The position numbers and the translations under genes were made by a program. This document shows positions 1 through 9,574 of a DNA stretch of 64,000 bases, in pieces. The stretch spans positions 372,001 through 436,000 of the forward strand of contig BGKB01000025.1 of NCBI GenBank assembly GCA_003116975.1. The letters run 5' to 3'. The DNA is from Aurantiochytrium sp. KH105. Its lineage: Eukaryota; Sar; Bigyra; Thraustochytrida; Thraustochytriidae. Within the stretch, counting starts at the first letter, position 1; each line of letters starts with the position of its first letter. The notes under the pieces are model-generated. The model was given only the letters and a program-made list of their open reading frames with translations. It made no database searches and was not told where the DNA came from.

Positions 1-1466
1 GACTTCGAGTTCAAAGTGCAAGTGCAAGTTCAAGTTGGCGCGGGGCGGCGGCGCGTTCTTTTCGTTCCATCGGCCGGCGCTTCCGGCTCCCACTGAACCG
101 TTCCACGCGCTCTTGGCAGTTGCAGAGAAAGCGCCCGAGAGAAGAACGGGCGCGAACGGGGCCGAGGCGAGGATATCCGCGGATAACGACCGGGGACCCC
201 GCAAAGGGAGGATATTACTGCCCAGAGTGCGAGGATATCACGCGGCACGTGCCGCGCGCGGCGACTTGGGACAACGCGCGGATGTCCCGGCGGTGTCCAT
301 GCGAAGATCCGCCAGACAGGAAAGAAAGGAAGAACGAATCAAAGGAAGAATGCGCATGCGCTGCTGCAGCTGCTGCGGCGCCGACGGCGACGAGCGGGAC
401 GACGCTGGCGGCGAGTACGCGGCGACGGAGAGCGTGGGCAGCGAGGGCGTGGACGCGAGAGTTGCTGCGATGGGGTGAGTTGCAGGCTCGCGGGATCGTA
501 GTGGGTCTGGGGAAGCCAGCGGTGGGACGCGTTTGGATTTTGAACTTTGCACCAGCGGCAGCAGCAGCTGCAGCAGCTGCAGCTGCAGCAGCCAGGATCG
601 TCCCATGGGCGGGCGGAGAATGCTGGGCACTGATGCCGCATGAGATGGGTGCGGGGGGGGGGAGGGGGGGTCACTATGCTGGAGAATGGATGCGTTGACG
701 AGCGAGAGGTTCGCAACAGATCTGGAGAACGCAAAGCACGACAGTTTCGAGTTGCAGCCTGTTGGTTGGTTTGATGGGGGCCAAAATTTCTCACTTCCTT
801 GTTATATCAGTCAGAGGAATGGAAATGAAACGCAGAAAAAAGTGTCAGACGATCGATCGATCGATACGCGGCGACTCGAGCAGCTTCTGACCGGCCCAGC
901 CGATAGATGGGTCGTCGCTTGTCGTGTCCTGATAGGATTGCCAGCTCACTTTCGCTTTGGTTAGGAAAGAGAATAGTAGTGCTCGCTCGTTGTCACTTGC
1001 GTTGCTGGCGCCAAGATCAGCTCAGAACATAATGATTATGATCTCATCATCGGCAGCTCAAACGAAAATTGATTTCTTTGGGCCGAAAAAGATACCGTGC
1101 AAAGAAATCGAAAACGGTGCGGACCCTCACAATCAGTCACGTTTGCCACCGCTTCCTCTTTTTACCCTTCGCTTCTCTTTAGACAAAAAAGATTGATAGA
1201 GTCATTAACCTCAGCACGTTGCGGCACGTCACGTTCAAGTTTGAAAAGCGGGGAGGCGGGAAGGAGGCGGCACTTTTGGATCGAAAGTTTGCAGTTGAAA
1301 ACGTTTCTGGGGTGCTTCTTTTGGCAAGTGCTTTGTCAAAAAAAAAGAGTAAAAATAAATTTTTTCTTTTCGATGTTGCGGCAGCGATTTCAGGCTTTCT
1401 TTTCTTGACGCAGCCATTTCTTTGTTTTTCTTCTTGATGCTCTATTTCTTCTTCTACTTTTCGAAG
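1..1466. other. Left-edge intergenic region, no supported gene
   Basis: Several short overlapping frames exist on both strands, but none resembles a protein family and they shadow one another in GC-rich DNA. A GCA/GCT-rich triplet tract lies at about 553-592 and a short GATC repeat at about 848-862. From about 960 the DNA becomes AT-richer, as expected of the 3' flank of the P450 gene that ends at 1467 on the minus strand. Confidence 0.5.
553..592. repeat. GCA/GCT trinucleotide tract
   Basis: The tract alternates GCA and GCT triplets and would read as poly-Ala or poly-Gln/Cys depending on frame. It is not inside a gene I can support. Confidence 0.7.
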
Positions 1467-3218
1467 TTAAACATCTTCGCGCAGTTGCGGAACAAGCCAA
1501 AGCTCATGCGTGGACTGGTCCGGAGAGTTGCACAGACTCATGGTGATGGCTAGAGAAGGGCAGATCACGTTGGGGTCCTCGTTAGCCTCGAGGCGGAAAG
1601 AGAGCTTTTGCAAGAGCATGGCGGTGAGGAGCTTGACCTCGAATTTGGCCATGTCCCGACCCAAGCAGCTGCGGTAGGCCGCTTGGAACACGGGAAAGGC
1701 AAAGGGATCCGGCTCGGTGAAGGGAATCCAGCGTTCAGGTTTGAAGGAAAGCGCGTCAGGGTACCTATTTTCGTCGCGACCCATAACATACGGTAAATAA
1801 AGCATGCGGACACCCGCTGGGAGGAGGGTGCCATCAATAAATTCCATGTCTTTGGAAGCGACCTTGACGTCCTGCGGTACTGGCGGGTGAAGACGCAGCG
1901 CCTCAAAGAGACAGCCATTCAGGTACGGGAGGCCGTGCACGACCTCCTCGTATGTAGGCGTGCGGCCCTCGAGGTTCTCGTCGAGCTCGCGCTGCAGATT
2001 GGCCTGGATCTCCGGATTGATGGCAAGCTCGTAAAAGAGCCACGTGAGGGTGCAGGCGCTCGTGTCGCGTCCGGCAATGATAAAGTTCAATACAATAGCG
2101 AGGAGCTCGTCATCTGTCCAGCCGATTGCTTCCGCGCTCGGTCCGCTACCCGCCGTGGGTCCAGATCGCTTGCTCTTGCGAAAGCTTGCGTCGTGATTGA
2201 TAAAGTTTGCAATGAGATCGTCGCGCTGGGCAAGCTTGGGGTCACGACGAAGGCGCTGGATCTTTTCGCGCGTGATGCGATGTAAATCCTCGACATGGCT
2301 CTCGAACGTTTGGTGCAGCGGGTGAATGGCCTTGAAGGCGCGAATGCCGAGACTGGTCCAGTTCATGTTGTACCAGAGAGGTCCAATGGGAAATGGCATA
2401 CACTGCAGCAGTGAAATGTGCGGAACAGTCGTCAAGTGGTAGCGCGTCATGGCGCGATGAGCACCGTCAAAGGCGACGGCGGCAGCATCCGAGTCACGTC
2501 CGCTCACGGTGTCGACGTCGTCGCCAAAGAAGATTTGCTGAATCGAGTCAAAGGTGAAGGCAAAGAACTTTTCCTGCATCTCAATGGGCTCTGCGCCCTT
2601 GTTCTTGTCTGTGGGATTGCCAGCTGCAGCGTTTCGTTTCGCAACCTGGGTCAATACGTCAATCATGGACTGAGCTTTGCGGACAAAGACGTCGAACATC
2701 ATGTTGGAGAACTTGGACTTGGTAAAGATGAGTGCCGCCGCTTTGCGCTGACGGTACCAGCGGTCGTGCTCCTCGGAATTCATTTCGCCGTGGCGCAGCG
2801 TGAAGATGGAGGCTCCGATGAAACGGGTAAGCAAGACGAAGAGCTCGTCCTCGCCGGGGTCCGGCTTGGTGCTCACATCAAATCTATCCTTGAGCATGAA
2901 TTTGACGGCCTCGGGCGAGTTAAAGACGATTTCAAAGCCCGGAATTTCCCACTTGACGAGATGCGAATCGATGTGCGGGGCAACGAGGTCGCGACTGTGC
3001 TCCTGGAATCTGTTCACGTTGGCAACGAGGTTCTTGCCGGTCCAATCTGTCTCGCCGCCGGGAATGTGCTTGGTGGCACGTTTGAATTTTCTCTGCGCGA
3101 GCAAGAACCGCGCCGTTTTCGCCATCATGTGCGCGACGGCGAAGACCAGGTACGCCTTGAGCACTCTGACCAGCAGGGCACCCTTCGCCGGCCTCAGCGC
3201 CGTCAGTATCTGGCCCAT
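1467..3218 (-). CDS. Cytochrome P450, CYP86/CYP704-like fatty acid hydroxylase
   Basis: This is a haem monooxygenase, probably hydroxylating the end of fatty acids at the ER membrane. The 583-residue product has a hydrophobic N-terminal anchor (about 14-40), the I-helix motif AGRDTS at 382-387, the ExxR pair EALR at 439-442, a PERW motif and the haem cysteine C518 in FQAAYRSCLG. The usual glycine of FxxGxRxCxG is alanine here. The start at 3218 was chosen because the anchor follows at once; the frame stays open to 3719, but that extension is Arg/Ala/Pro/His-rich sequence made from the GTGGC repeat and does not look like protein. The match is to plant-type omega-hydroxylases of the CYP86/94/704 group; that family assignment is firm, while the substrate is inferred. 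Confidence 0.9.
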   Translation of the reverse strand: MGQILTALRPAKGALLVRVLKAYLVFAVAHMMAKTARFLLAQRKFKRATKHIPGGETDWTGKNLVANVNRFQEHSRDLVAPHIDSHLVKWEIPGFEIVFNSPEAVKFMLKDRFDVSTKPDPGEDELFVLLTRFIGASIFTLRHGEMNSEEHDRWYRQRKAAALIFTKSKFSNMMFDVFVRKAQSMIDVLTQVAKRNAAAGNPTDKNKGAEPIEMQEKFFAFTFDSIQQIFFGDDVDTVSGRDSDAAAVAFDGAHRAMTRYHLTTVPHISLLQCMPFPIGPLWYNMNWTSLGIRAFKAIHPLHQTFESHVEDLHRITREKIQRLRRDPKLAQRDDLIANFINHDASFRKSKRSGPTAGSGPSAEAIGWTDDELLAIVLNFIIAGRDTSACTLTWLFYELAINPEIQANLQRELDENLEGRTPTYEEVVHGLPYLNGCLFEALRLHPPVPQDVKVASKDMEFIDGTLLPAGVRMLYLPYVMGRDENRYPDALSFKPERWIPFTEPDPFAFPVFQAAYRSCLGRDMAKFEVKLLTAMLLQKLSFRLEANEDPNVICPSLAITMSLCNSPDQSTHELWLVPQLREDV

Positions 3219-4874
3219 CGTAGATACACAGTACTTCCGCCACCTCCTCGATCTCCCTTCGCTTGACCTGACTCGGGTTGAGATGCCTTGACTTGACTTG
3301 GCGTGGCGTGGCGTGGCGTGGCGTGGCGTGGCGTGGCGCGCCGTGGCTTCGTTCGTCTCGCTGCGCAGGGTTCCGGATCTGCGTGCGGCCCGGCAGCGCG
3401 CAGGAGGCCTTCTCGCGCGACGTGGCTGCCAGGAACTTGCGCAAACAGGGACCGCTCGTTGGAGAGGCGCGCCCCCGGAGCGCAAAGTCGCGCCGCAAAC
3501 AACAGTCGTACTAGCTGCAGCAGCAGCCAGGTAGTGTAGTGATTGAACCGGGGGGGGGGGGGCACCTCCGGACCTGCGTCCGCTCGACTCGGACCGCCTC
3601 GCGATCGCGCCCGGCCCGAGCGCGAAGCGCTGCGAAGCGGACCGACGCGGATTGAACCGATGCGATGCGCGAGCCGTCGCGAAGGGTCTTGGTCGGGACG
3701 ACGTGGCACGGCACGGCACGAAGGCACCTGCGAAGAACAGAGAGCGCCACCACGATTGTGGAAGATCTCGGGGGGCCTTCGAAAAGAGCGAAAGGGACCT
3801 TTGAGAAAGATAAGAGACCTATCTTAAAGCTTTTGCAACGTATCCACGGGAGAAGGAGACTTAAAGACCAGAAACGCACGGCGAACGAGGGAGAAAGTAG
3901 ACCTTAATCAGTATGGTGGGAATGAATTGGGATTAAGGTGGGGAGGTTGGGGTTAAGGAGGTGTGTGTCTTGGACTCGGCTGAGGAGCTAAGAGGCGGCA
4001 CGCGCGTCCCCACGTATTTTATCTCTCTTCTGCGCAACGTGCGCGACTGGGCTGGATGAGACGTGAAATGTTGTAGTGGAGGTCAGTCCTCGTTTTGGAT
4101 GTTGCAGCGGTGTACTTGATGCGCATATCGCTCCTTCACTAAAGGTCTGCAGTCGTTTCCACTTACTCCGGGTCATGCAGTGGTGGATGAGGAGCTGCGG
4201 GAAATATCATTCGCAGCGCGGGTAATTACTTTAGAGAGGGCTGTGGGATTTGCACAATTCGACGGTGGTAAAAAGGGCACCTGGTAGGACCATCTAAAGC
4301 TTACGCTACGACCGTGTGCGCGTGTTTTTCCTCGTGGCTCCTTCCTCTTGTACGCGGGGTGCACTCGGTATTCTCCACTTGTGCCAGAGTGTACTGGACT
4401 TGTGAGGATCGAGCCAGAGTGAAGTATCGGCGTCCGCAAGTTAGCGAGTCCAGGCACGTGGGGACGCCGGCGATGGACCGTCGCAAGTGCACTATCCAGT
4501 ACGGGGCAAGTGCATATCGCGGCTTGCAAGTTGAAGCTCGGTGTGCGCAAGTGAATTATAGGCGGAGGCGGGTGCGTGAGAGAGGGAAAGAGCGAGTGAG
4601 GGAGGGATAACAGGATAAAAATCAAATCCAGACCAACATCGCCAGCCAGGACAGGCCCCTCCGAAGGGACCCGCTCCGCGAAGCAGAGTCGCCGCACGCT
4701 CGCACGTCCCTTCGCGACAGCCGCGCCCCCCCAACCCGCTTCCTCACCCTCCCCCCCCTTCCCCTCGCGCGCAGCGTTGTCAACGTCGCGCGTTCGCACG
4801 CTCACCCCCACGTGCCTTTCTTTTTCCCCTTGCTGCGCCTCTTGGACATCCAGGACTCACTCTAGCTTGACAAG
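3219..4874. other. Divergent intergenic region between P450 and coronin
   Basis: This region holds the upstream DNA of both the P450 (minus) and coronin (plus). It contains a GTGGC pentanucleotide array next to the P450 start and a G-run near 3550. No frame in it resembles a known protein; the longest ones are driven by repeats. Confidence 0.55.
3299..3339. repeat. GTGGC pentanucleotide microsatellite
   Basis: About seven to eight copies of GCGTG lie some 80-120 bases upstream of the P450 start codon, so they probably fall in its promoter or 5' leader. Confidence 0.9.
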
Positions 4875-6517
4875 ATGAGCCGCTTCGTCCGCGCGTCCAA
4901 GGTCCGCCATGTGTACTGCCAGGTACGTGAAACATACAGAAAGCCAAAAGCCGCACCCCGCGCCGCGTCTCCACGCTCCGCCTCGTCTCGTGGCGGCCCG
5001 CGCATCTTAGCAAAAAGAAGAAGAAAGAAAAAGGAGTGCGGCTCCCCTTGGCTCGGCTTCGCCCGCTCGTCTGCCCTGCCCAGCGGGGGATATGACGTTT
5101 CCCTCGCTGGGCCGAAAGTTTACACACGCCCGAGCACGCACGCACGCACGTCGTGCAAGACAGGATGACCTGACGGATCGACTGACTGACTGACTGACTG
5201 ACTGACTCACCTGCTCGGTATTTTAATTATGAACAGCCCTCCAAGCCGGAAGAACACTACAGCAACATCCGCCTGAGCACGGCCACCGGCGACCACAACT
5301 ACATCAAAGTCAACACCAAGTACTTTGCGGTCCCCGTGGCCACTGGTGGTGGCTCGCTCGCCGTCCACAACCTCGACCAGCCTGGCCGTCTGCCCGCCCA
5401 GCCCGCAGTGCTTGATGGTCATCGCGGTGCCGTCCTCGACTTTGACTTCAACCCGTGCCATGAACAGCTCATCGCTACCGGTGGCGATGACTGCACCATC
5501 AAGGTCTGGGGCATTCCCGAGGAAGGCCTCACCGAAACCATGTCGGAGCCTCTTGTCGACATGCACGAGCACCAGCGCAAGGTTGTCGTCGTCCGCTTCC
5601 ACCCCACTGCCGAGCACGTTCTTGCCTCCGGTTCGGCCGACCACATGGTCAAGGTTTGGGACGTGCAGAACGGCGTGTCCAAGGTAGAGATCCCCCACGA
5701 TGAGCTCCTCCAGGACGTTGTCTGGAGCTACGACGGCTCGATGCTCGCCACGAGCAGCAAGGACAAGCAGATGCGCCTCATCGACCCTCGCTCCGGTGAG
5801 GTGACTGGCTCTGTCGAGGCCCACAACGGCACCAAGACCAGCAAGCTCACCTTCCTTGGCGAGCACGGCACGCTCTGCTCGGTCGGCTTCACCCGCCAGA
5901 GCAAGCGTCAGTTCAAGATCTGGGACCCTCGCAAGCTCTCGACCCCGCTCTCTACCACTGACATTGACCAGGCTGCCGGTGTCATCATGCCCTTCTTTGA
6001 TGAAGGTAGCAACCTCCTCTACCTGGGTGGCAAGGGTGACGGTAACATTCGCTACTACGAGATTGTCAACGACGAGCCCTGGTCCTTCAGCATCGAGACC
6101 TACCGTGCTGCCTCTCCTTGCCGCGGTCTCGCCATCATGCCCAAGCGCGCGGTCAACACCGAAAAGGTCGAGCTTACTCGCCTCTTCAAGCTCACCTCCA
6201 ACACGGTCGAGCCCCTTTCCTTCATTTGCCCGCGTAAGTCGGATCTCTTCCAGGAGGATCTCTACCCGGACTGCTACGCCGGCAAGCCGGCCATGTCCGC
6301 CGACGAATTTTTCGATGGCAAGAACAAGAAGCCCATTCTTATGTCCATGGATCCGTCCAAGCGCTCGGATACCCCGGCTCGGGCCGCCGCCTCGCACGCT
6401 CTCAAGAAGCAGCAGAGCCCCCAGGCCCTTCAGGCCGAGATTGACAAACTTAACGCTTACATCGAGAAGCTCACCTCTCTGCTGGACTCCAAGGGCATTA
6501 AAGTCCCGGACCCTTAA
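4875..6517 (+). CDS. Coronin, two exons
   Basis: Coronins bind F-actin and Arp2/3 complex and control actin network turnover. Exon 1 (4875-4922) encodes MSRFVRASKVRHVYCQ; exon 2 (5237-6517) resumes with PSKPEEHYSNIRLS, a classic coronin N-terminus. The joined product is about 442 residues: a WD40 beta-propeller (for example GHRGAVLDFDFNP and KVWDVQNGV), the coronin-specific region after the propeller (CRGLAIMPKRAV, EDLYPD), and a short C-terminal coiled coil (about 410-440) for oligomerisation. That is the usual size of a short single-propeller coronin. The intron has GT...AG ends and leaves the frame intact. The next gene downstream, on the same strand, is a MICAL-like actin oxidase. Confidence 0.95.
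4923..5236 (+). other. Coronin intron (314 bp) with GACT microsatellite
   Basis: The intron starts GTACGTGA after the CAG ending exon 1 and ends at ...GAACAG, with TTTTAATTA just upstream that could serve as branch region. A (GACT)n array of about seven copies lies at 5180-5208. It is the only intron in the window that I can place with confidence. Confidence 0.85.
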
Positions 6518-7503
6518 GCGAGCGAGCGAGCGACCTATCAGAAAGCTAGCAGAGAAGGCGTCGATTGAGGTTGTCGATTTTTTTTTTGCCTGGAACTACG
6601 TTCGCGCCCGCCCACCAGTCCATATCCTTATCCCGTCCCTAACTCGTCAGGGATTGAGGTGCCATCAATCCCCCTTCCTCCCCCTTTTACTTACTTACTC
6701 TCCGACGGTCAGCACGATGAACACATAGCCGTCCGTGGACTTCGCTTTCCATCTCCTTTATTTGTGTGCATGGTATCTTTCGTTCTCGTTGTTTCTTGCT
6801 TGATATTTTTCTCGCCTTTTTCCTTTGCCAGTGTTCTCACTTGCCCCGCCAGCCATGTCAAAATAGATGTCCGTCGAAACGACCAGCAAAGCCAGTTGAT
6901 TGGTTTGGTTGATCAGTCAGCCAGTTATCCAGCCAAACCGAGCCTATGAAAGAATCCAGGAGAAGGAGGGCTTCACCATTGCTCTCTCTCTCTCCTCGGT
7001 GGGTCGAATTCCTCGTTTCCTTCTTGTATGGTATACTAGGGTACCACTGTGACGCGATTTGAGCTCTCACGCTGCTGCGCGAGGCAATCAAAGCAACAGT
7101 GTAAGTATAATTTCGATTGGCCTGCCATTCTTGACATGATCGCACGAAGCTTCGACCTTCCAGTTACTGCATGGACCCACCCGCCAGCTAGCTGTCGGTG
7201 CGTTCGTTTATCTGTCAGCGATGCCACACAGACACCAGTAAAAGTTTTTTCCGAAGGTTCTGTGAGGGTTCTGCCGCCAGCCAGAGTGTGCACACGCAAG
7301 TGCGACAGGCGGAAAGACGCGATTGTCGCAAAAAGCCCACCTTGGCAACAAGTGAGCTTGCGCCCTTGACGGCTGGTCGGCTGCGGCGCGCGCGTCGAGG
7401 GTGGTCTGGCAAACCAGAAAGACCTTCGAAAAGACGCAGCGTAGTCCAAGTAAAGCAAGCCAAGCAAGCGGAGCAAGCGAAAAGTAGAGCAAGCAGTAAG
7501 AGG
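6518..7503. other. Intergenic region between coronin and MICAL-like gene
   Basis: It holds the 3' flank of coronin and the upstream DNA of the MICAL-like gene. Short GCAAGC/GCAAGCG repeats occur at about 7455-7495 just before the start codon. The downstream frame is open to 7198, but that part is compositionally random and starts from a non-ATG codon. Confidence 0.5.
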
Positions 7504-9288
7504 ATGAGCTCCGCCGACGACCTGCTGACGGCCTTCCTCGAGGCCAACGAGGTTGACCAAGTTCTGTCCAGCTTTGCGGCCTTTGCAGCCATTGCAGGTG
7601 TCGATCCAGAGGGAGAATGCGGACTCGAGGTTTACGCACGCCTCCGGAAGACCACCCGATCTAGCGTTCGCAAATTCAAGCTTCGGCGCATCTTCGATGT
7701 CCTTGACAAGGAACTCGACAAGCGCCGAGCGCTCGTTGCCGATGACGGGGCCTCGTATCCGTCGCTTGACGTATCAGGAGACCCCGACGAAGATGTCGAA
7801 GATGATGTTCAAGCGAACGCTCACGCGAATCGACCCATGCGCATCGTCGTGAGCGGTGCGGGCCCCGTTGGTTTGCGCTCTGCGCTTGAAAATGCTCTGC
7901 TTGGCCACGAAGTTGTCGTTCTCGAGAAACGTGAACGGTTCTCCCGCGTCAATATTCTCATGTTCTGGCAGGCTACGATGGACGACATGGTCTCGCTCGG
8001 CGCCAAATTGTTTTACCCGAAACTCCAAGTTCACGGCAGTCCCTTGCACATGGGAACTCGCGAGATTCAACTCTGTCTCCTCAAGACCGCGCTCCTCTTT
8101 GGAGTCCAAGTCCGTTATGCGACATCGCTCCGCGCGCTTCGCTTCGACGCGGAACTTGAAACGTGGGCTGCCATAGCAACGTCATCTGCGCCCGCTCGCA
8201 CAGAAGGTGCGCTGCGCCGTCTCTCAGGACGAGTCGCAGAAGCGCTCTCCTTCAAGCCGAAAAAGACTGCTGATTACGAGGCAACCTTTCGATGCAACAT
8301 GGTTGACAACCCGCAGCTTGACCCCATGTTCCTCAAGGGCGTCGCTACAGCCACGGAGAAAGAAATTTCCTTTGACTCACTCATTGTGGCAGAGGGTGAA
8401 TGGAGCCAGTCGCTCCGCAAGCTCGGCTTTCAAAAGTCGGTCGATCGTTTCAGTCGCGCCATCGGCATTGTCATCAACATGGATTATGACCCAAGCAAGC
8501 CTGACGAGGCGGCTTTGGAGAGCTTTGCCCTTGGCATTTCACCCAAGCAAAATGCTGTGAGAGAACGCCTAAAGGAGTCTGGCATCTTTATTGAGAATAT
8601 CGAGTATCTCAAGGGTACGACGCACTACATTGTCGCAACCTTGTGGAAGACCAGCTCTCTGCTCGACCATGGTGTCCTCCGTGAAGGCGCGAGTGCCGGT
8701 CAGGACCTTTTGCGAGCCGAAAATGTTGATTTTGCCGCCCTGCAGGATTTCGCCAGAATCATGGCTACTGCTGTGGGCATTCCGGAGGAAACATCATTTT
8801 GTGCGTGGAACCCCATTCAACTTTTCGACTTTAGTACGCGCGCCCGTGCAATGTCGCCATCCAAGATTCTCTTGACCGATTCGAGCAACGAACCTCTTGT
8901 CCTCGACGAGCTAGGTTCCGAGGACGAGATTCCCAAGAACGCGGCGCTGGTCATGCCGGTCGGGGATGCACTCCTTGAGCCTTTTTGGCCCCAAGGTCTC
9001 GGAAGCAATCGCGGGTTCCACGGTGCCATCGATGCGGCCTATGCATGCCTTCGCTTCCGCACCGCGGGACTTTACGAAGGCTATGTCTCTCGCGCCTTTT
9101 CGTACCTCTGCATGAACATGTATGCTTGGACCAAACCGACGATGGTCATTCAAAACTGGTCAGCATGGTCTGCTGATCCCGCAACGCGGTACTCCTGGAC
9201 AGTCGTGGACACGGCCAAAAAGCAGAGCGGAAGAATCCTGGGCTATGATCTACCTCCCTCTGTTCTTCGTAGATTCACCAAAAAGTAA
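7504..9288 (+). CDS. MICAL-like FAD monooxygenase (F-actin oxidase domain only)
   Basis: MICAL enzymes use FAD and NADPH to oxidise methionines of actin and so disassemble filaments. The 594-residue product has a helical N-terminal segment (1-80), then the dinucleotide fold GAGPVG at 118-123 followed by VVVLEKRERFSR, which matches the MICAL core closely. The MICAL-type second FAD motif is VGDALLEPFWPQG at 486-498 followed by SNRGFHGAIDAAY. The FDSLIVAEGEW segment corresponds to the family DG motif. There is no calponin-homology, LIM or Rab-binding domain after it, unlike animal MICALs. The start ATG at 7504 begins the helical segment. Family membership is well supported; actin as substrate is inferred from the family and from neighbouring coronin. 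Confidence 0.88.
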   Translation: MSSADDLLTAFLEANEVDQVLSSFAAFAAIAGVDPEGECGLEVYARLRKTTRSSVRKFKLRRIFDVLDKELDKRRALVADDGASYPSLDVSGDPDEDVEDDVQANAHANRPMRIVVSGAGPVGLRSALENALLGHEVVVLEKRERFSRVNILMFWQATMDDMVSLGAKLFYPKLQVHGSPLHMGTREIQLCLLKTALLFGVQVRYATSLRALRFDAELETWAAIATSSAPARTEGALRRLSGRVAEALSFKPKKTADYEATFRCNMVDNPQLDPMFLKGVATATEKEISFDSLIVAEGEWSQSLRKLGFQKSVDRFSRAIGIVINMDYDPSKPDEAALESFALGISPKQNAVRERLKESGIFIENIEYLKGTTHYIVATLWKTSSLLDHGVLREGASAGQDLLRAENVDFAALQDFARIMATAVGIPEETSFCAWNPIQLFDFSTRARAMSPSKILLTDSSNEPLVLDELGSEDEIPKNAALVMPVGDALLEPFWPQGLGSNRGFHGAIDAAYACLRFRTAGLYEGYVSRAFSYLCMNMYAWTKPTMVIQNWSAWSADPATRYSWTVVDTAKKQSGRILGYDLPPSVLRRFTKK

Positions 9289-9574
9289 ATAAATCATTGA
9301 CATTCATCACACGTTCACGCGACCCACTCGACTCGGAGTCTCTTTCCATCCTGAGGTTTTTGCTTTTCTCGACCGGTTGCTGCGAAATTGACGATTCGCA
9401 CTTCCAAGTCACAGCAATTTTCCACATGATAGGCCCTATTCGTTAGCAAGATTGATCCAACGTTTCACAAGGTCATGAATCCTTTCTAATGATAAAAACT
9501 GTTTGGGTTCATTGATGCGGAAGAAGAAGAAGAAGAGAGAAAAGAAAAGAAAATTGGAAAAGGGGAATACATTT

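Noticed and set aside
3219-3719. In-frame N-terminal extension of the P450
   Set aside because: The extension is Arg/Ala/Pro-rich with ARHATPRHATP from the GTGGC repeat, and the membrane anchor expected at a P450 N-terminus begins only at 3218.
5207-6397. A 396-codon minus-strand frame opposite coronin
   Set aside because: It is the mirror of a GC3-rich coding exon; the plus strand encodes coronin along the same stretch.
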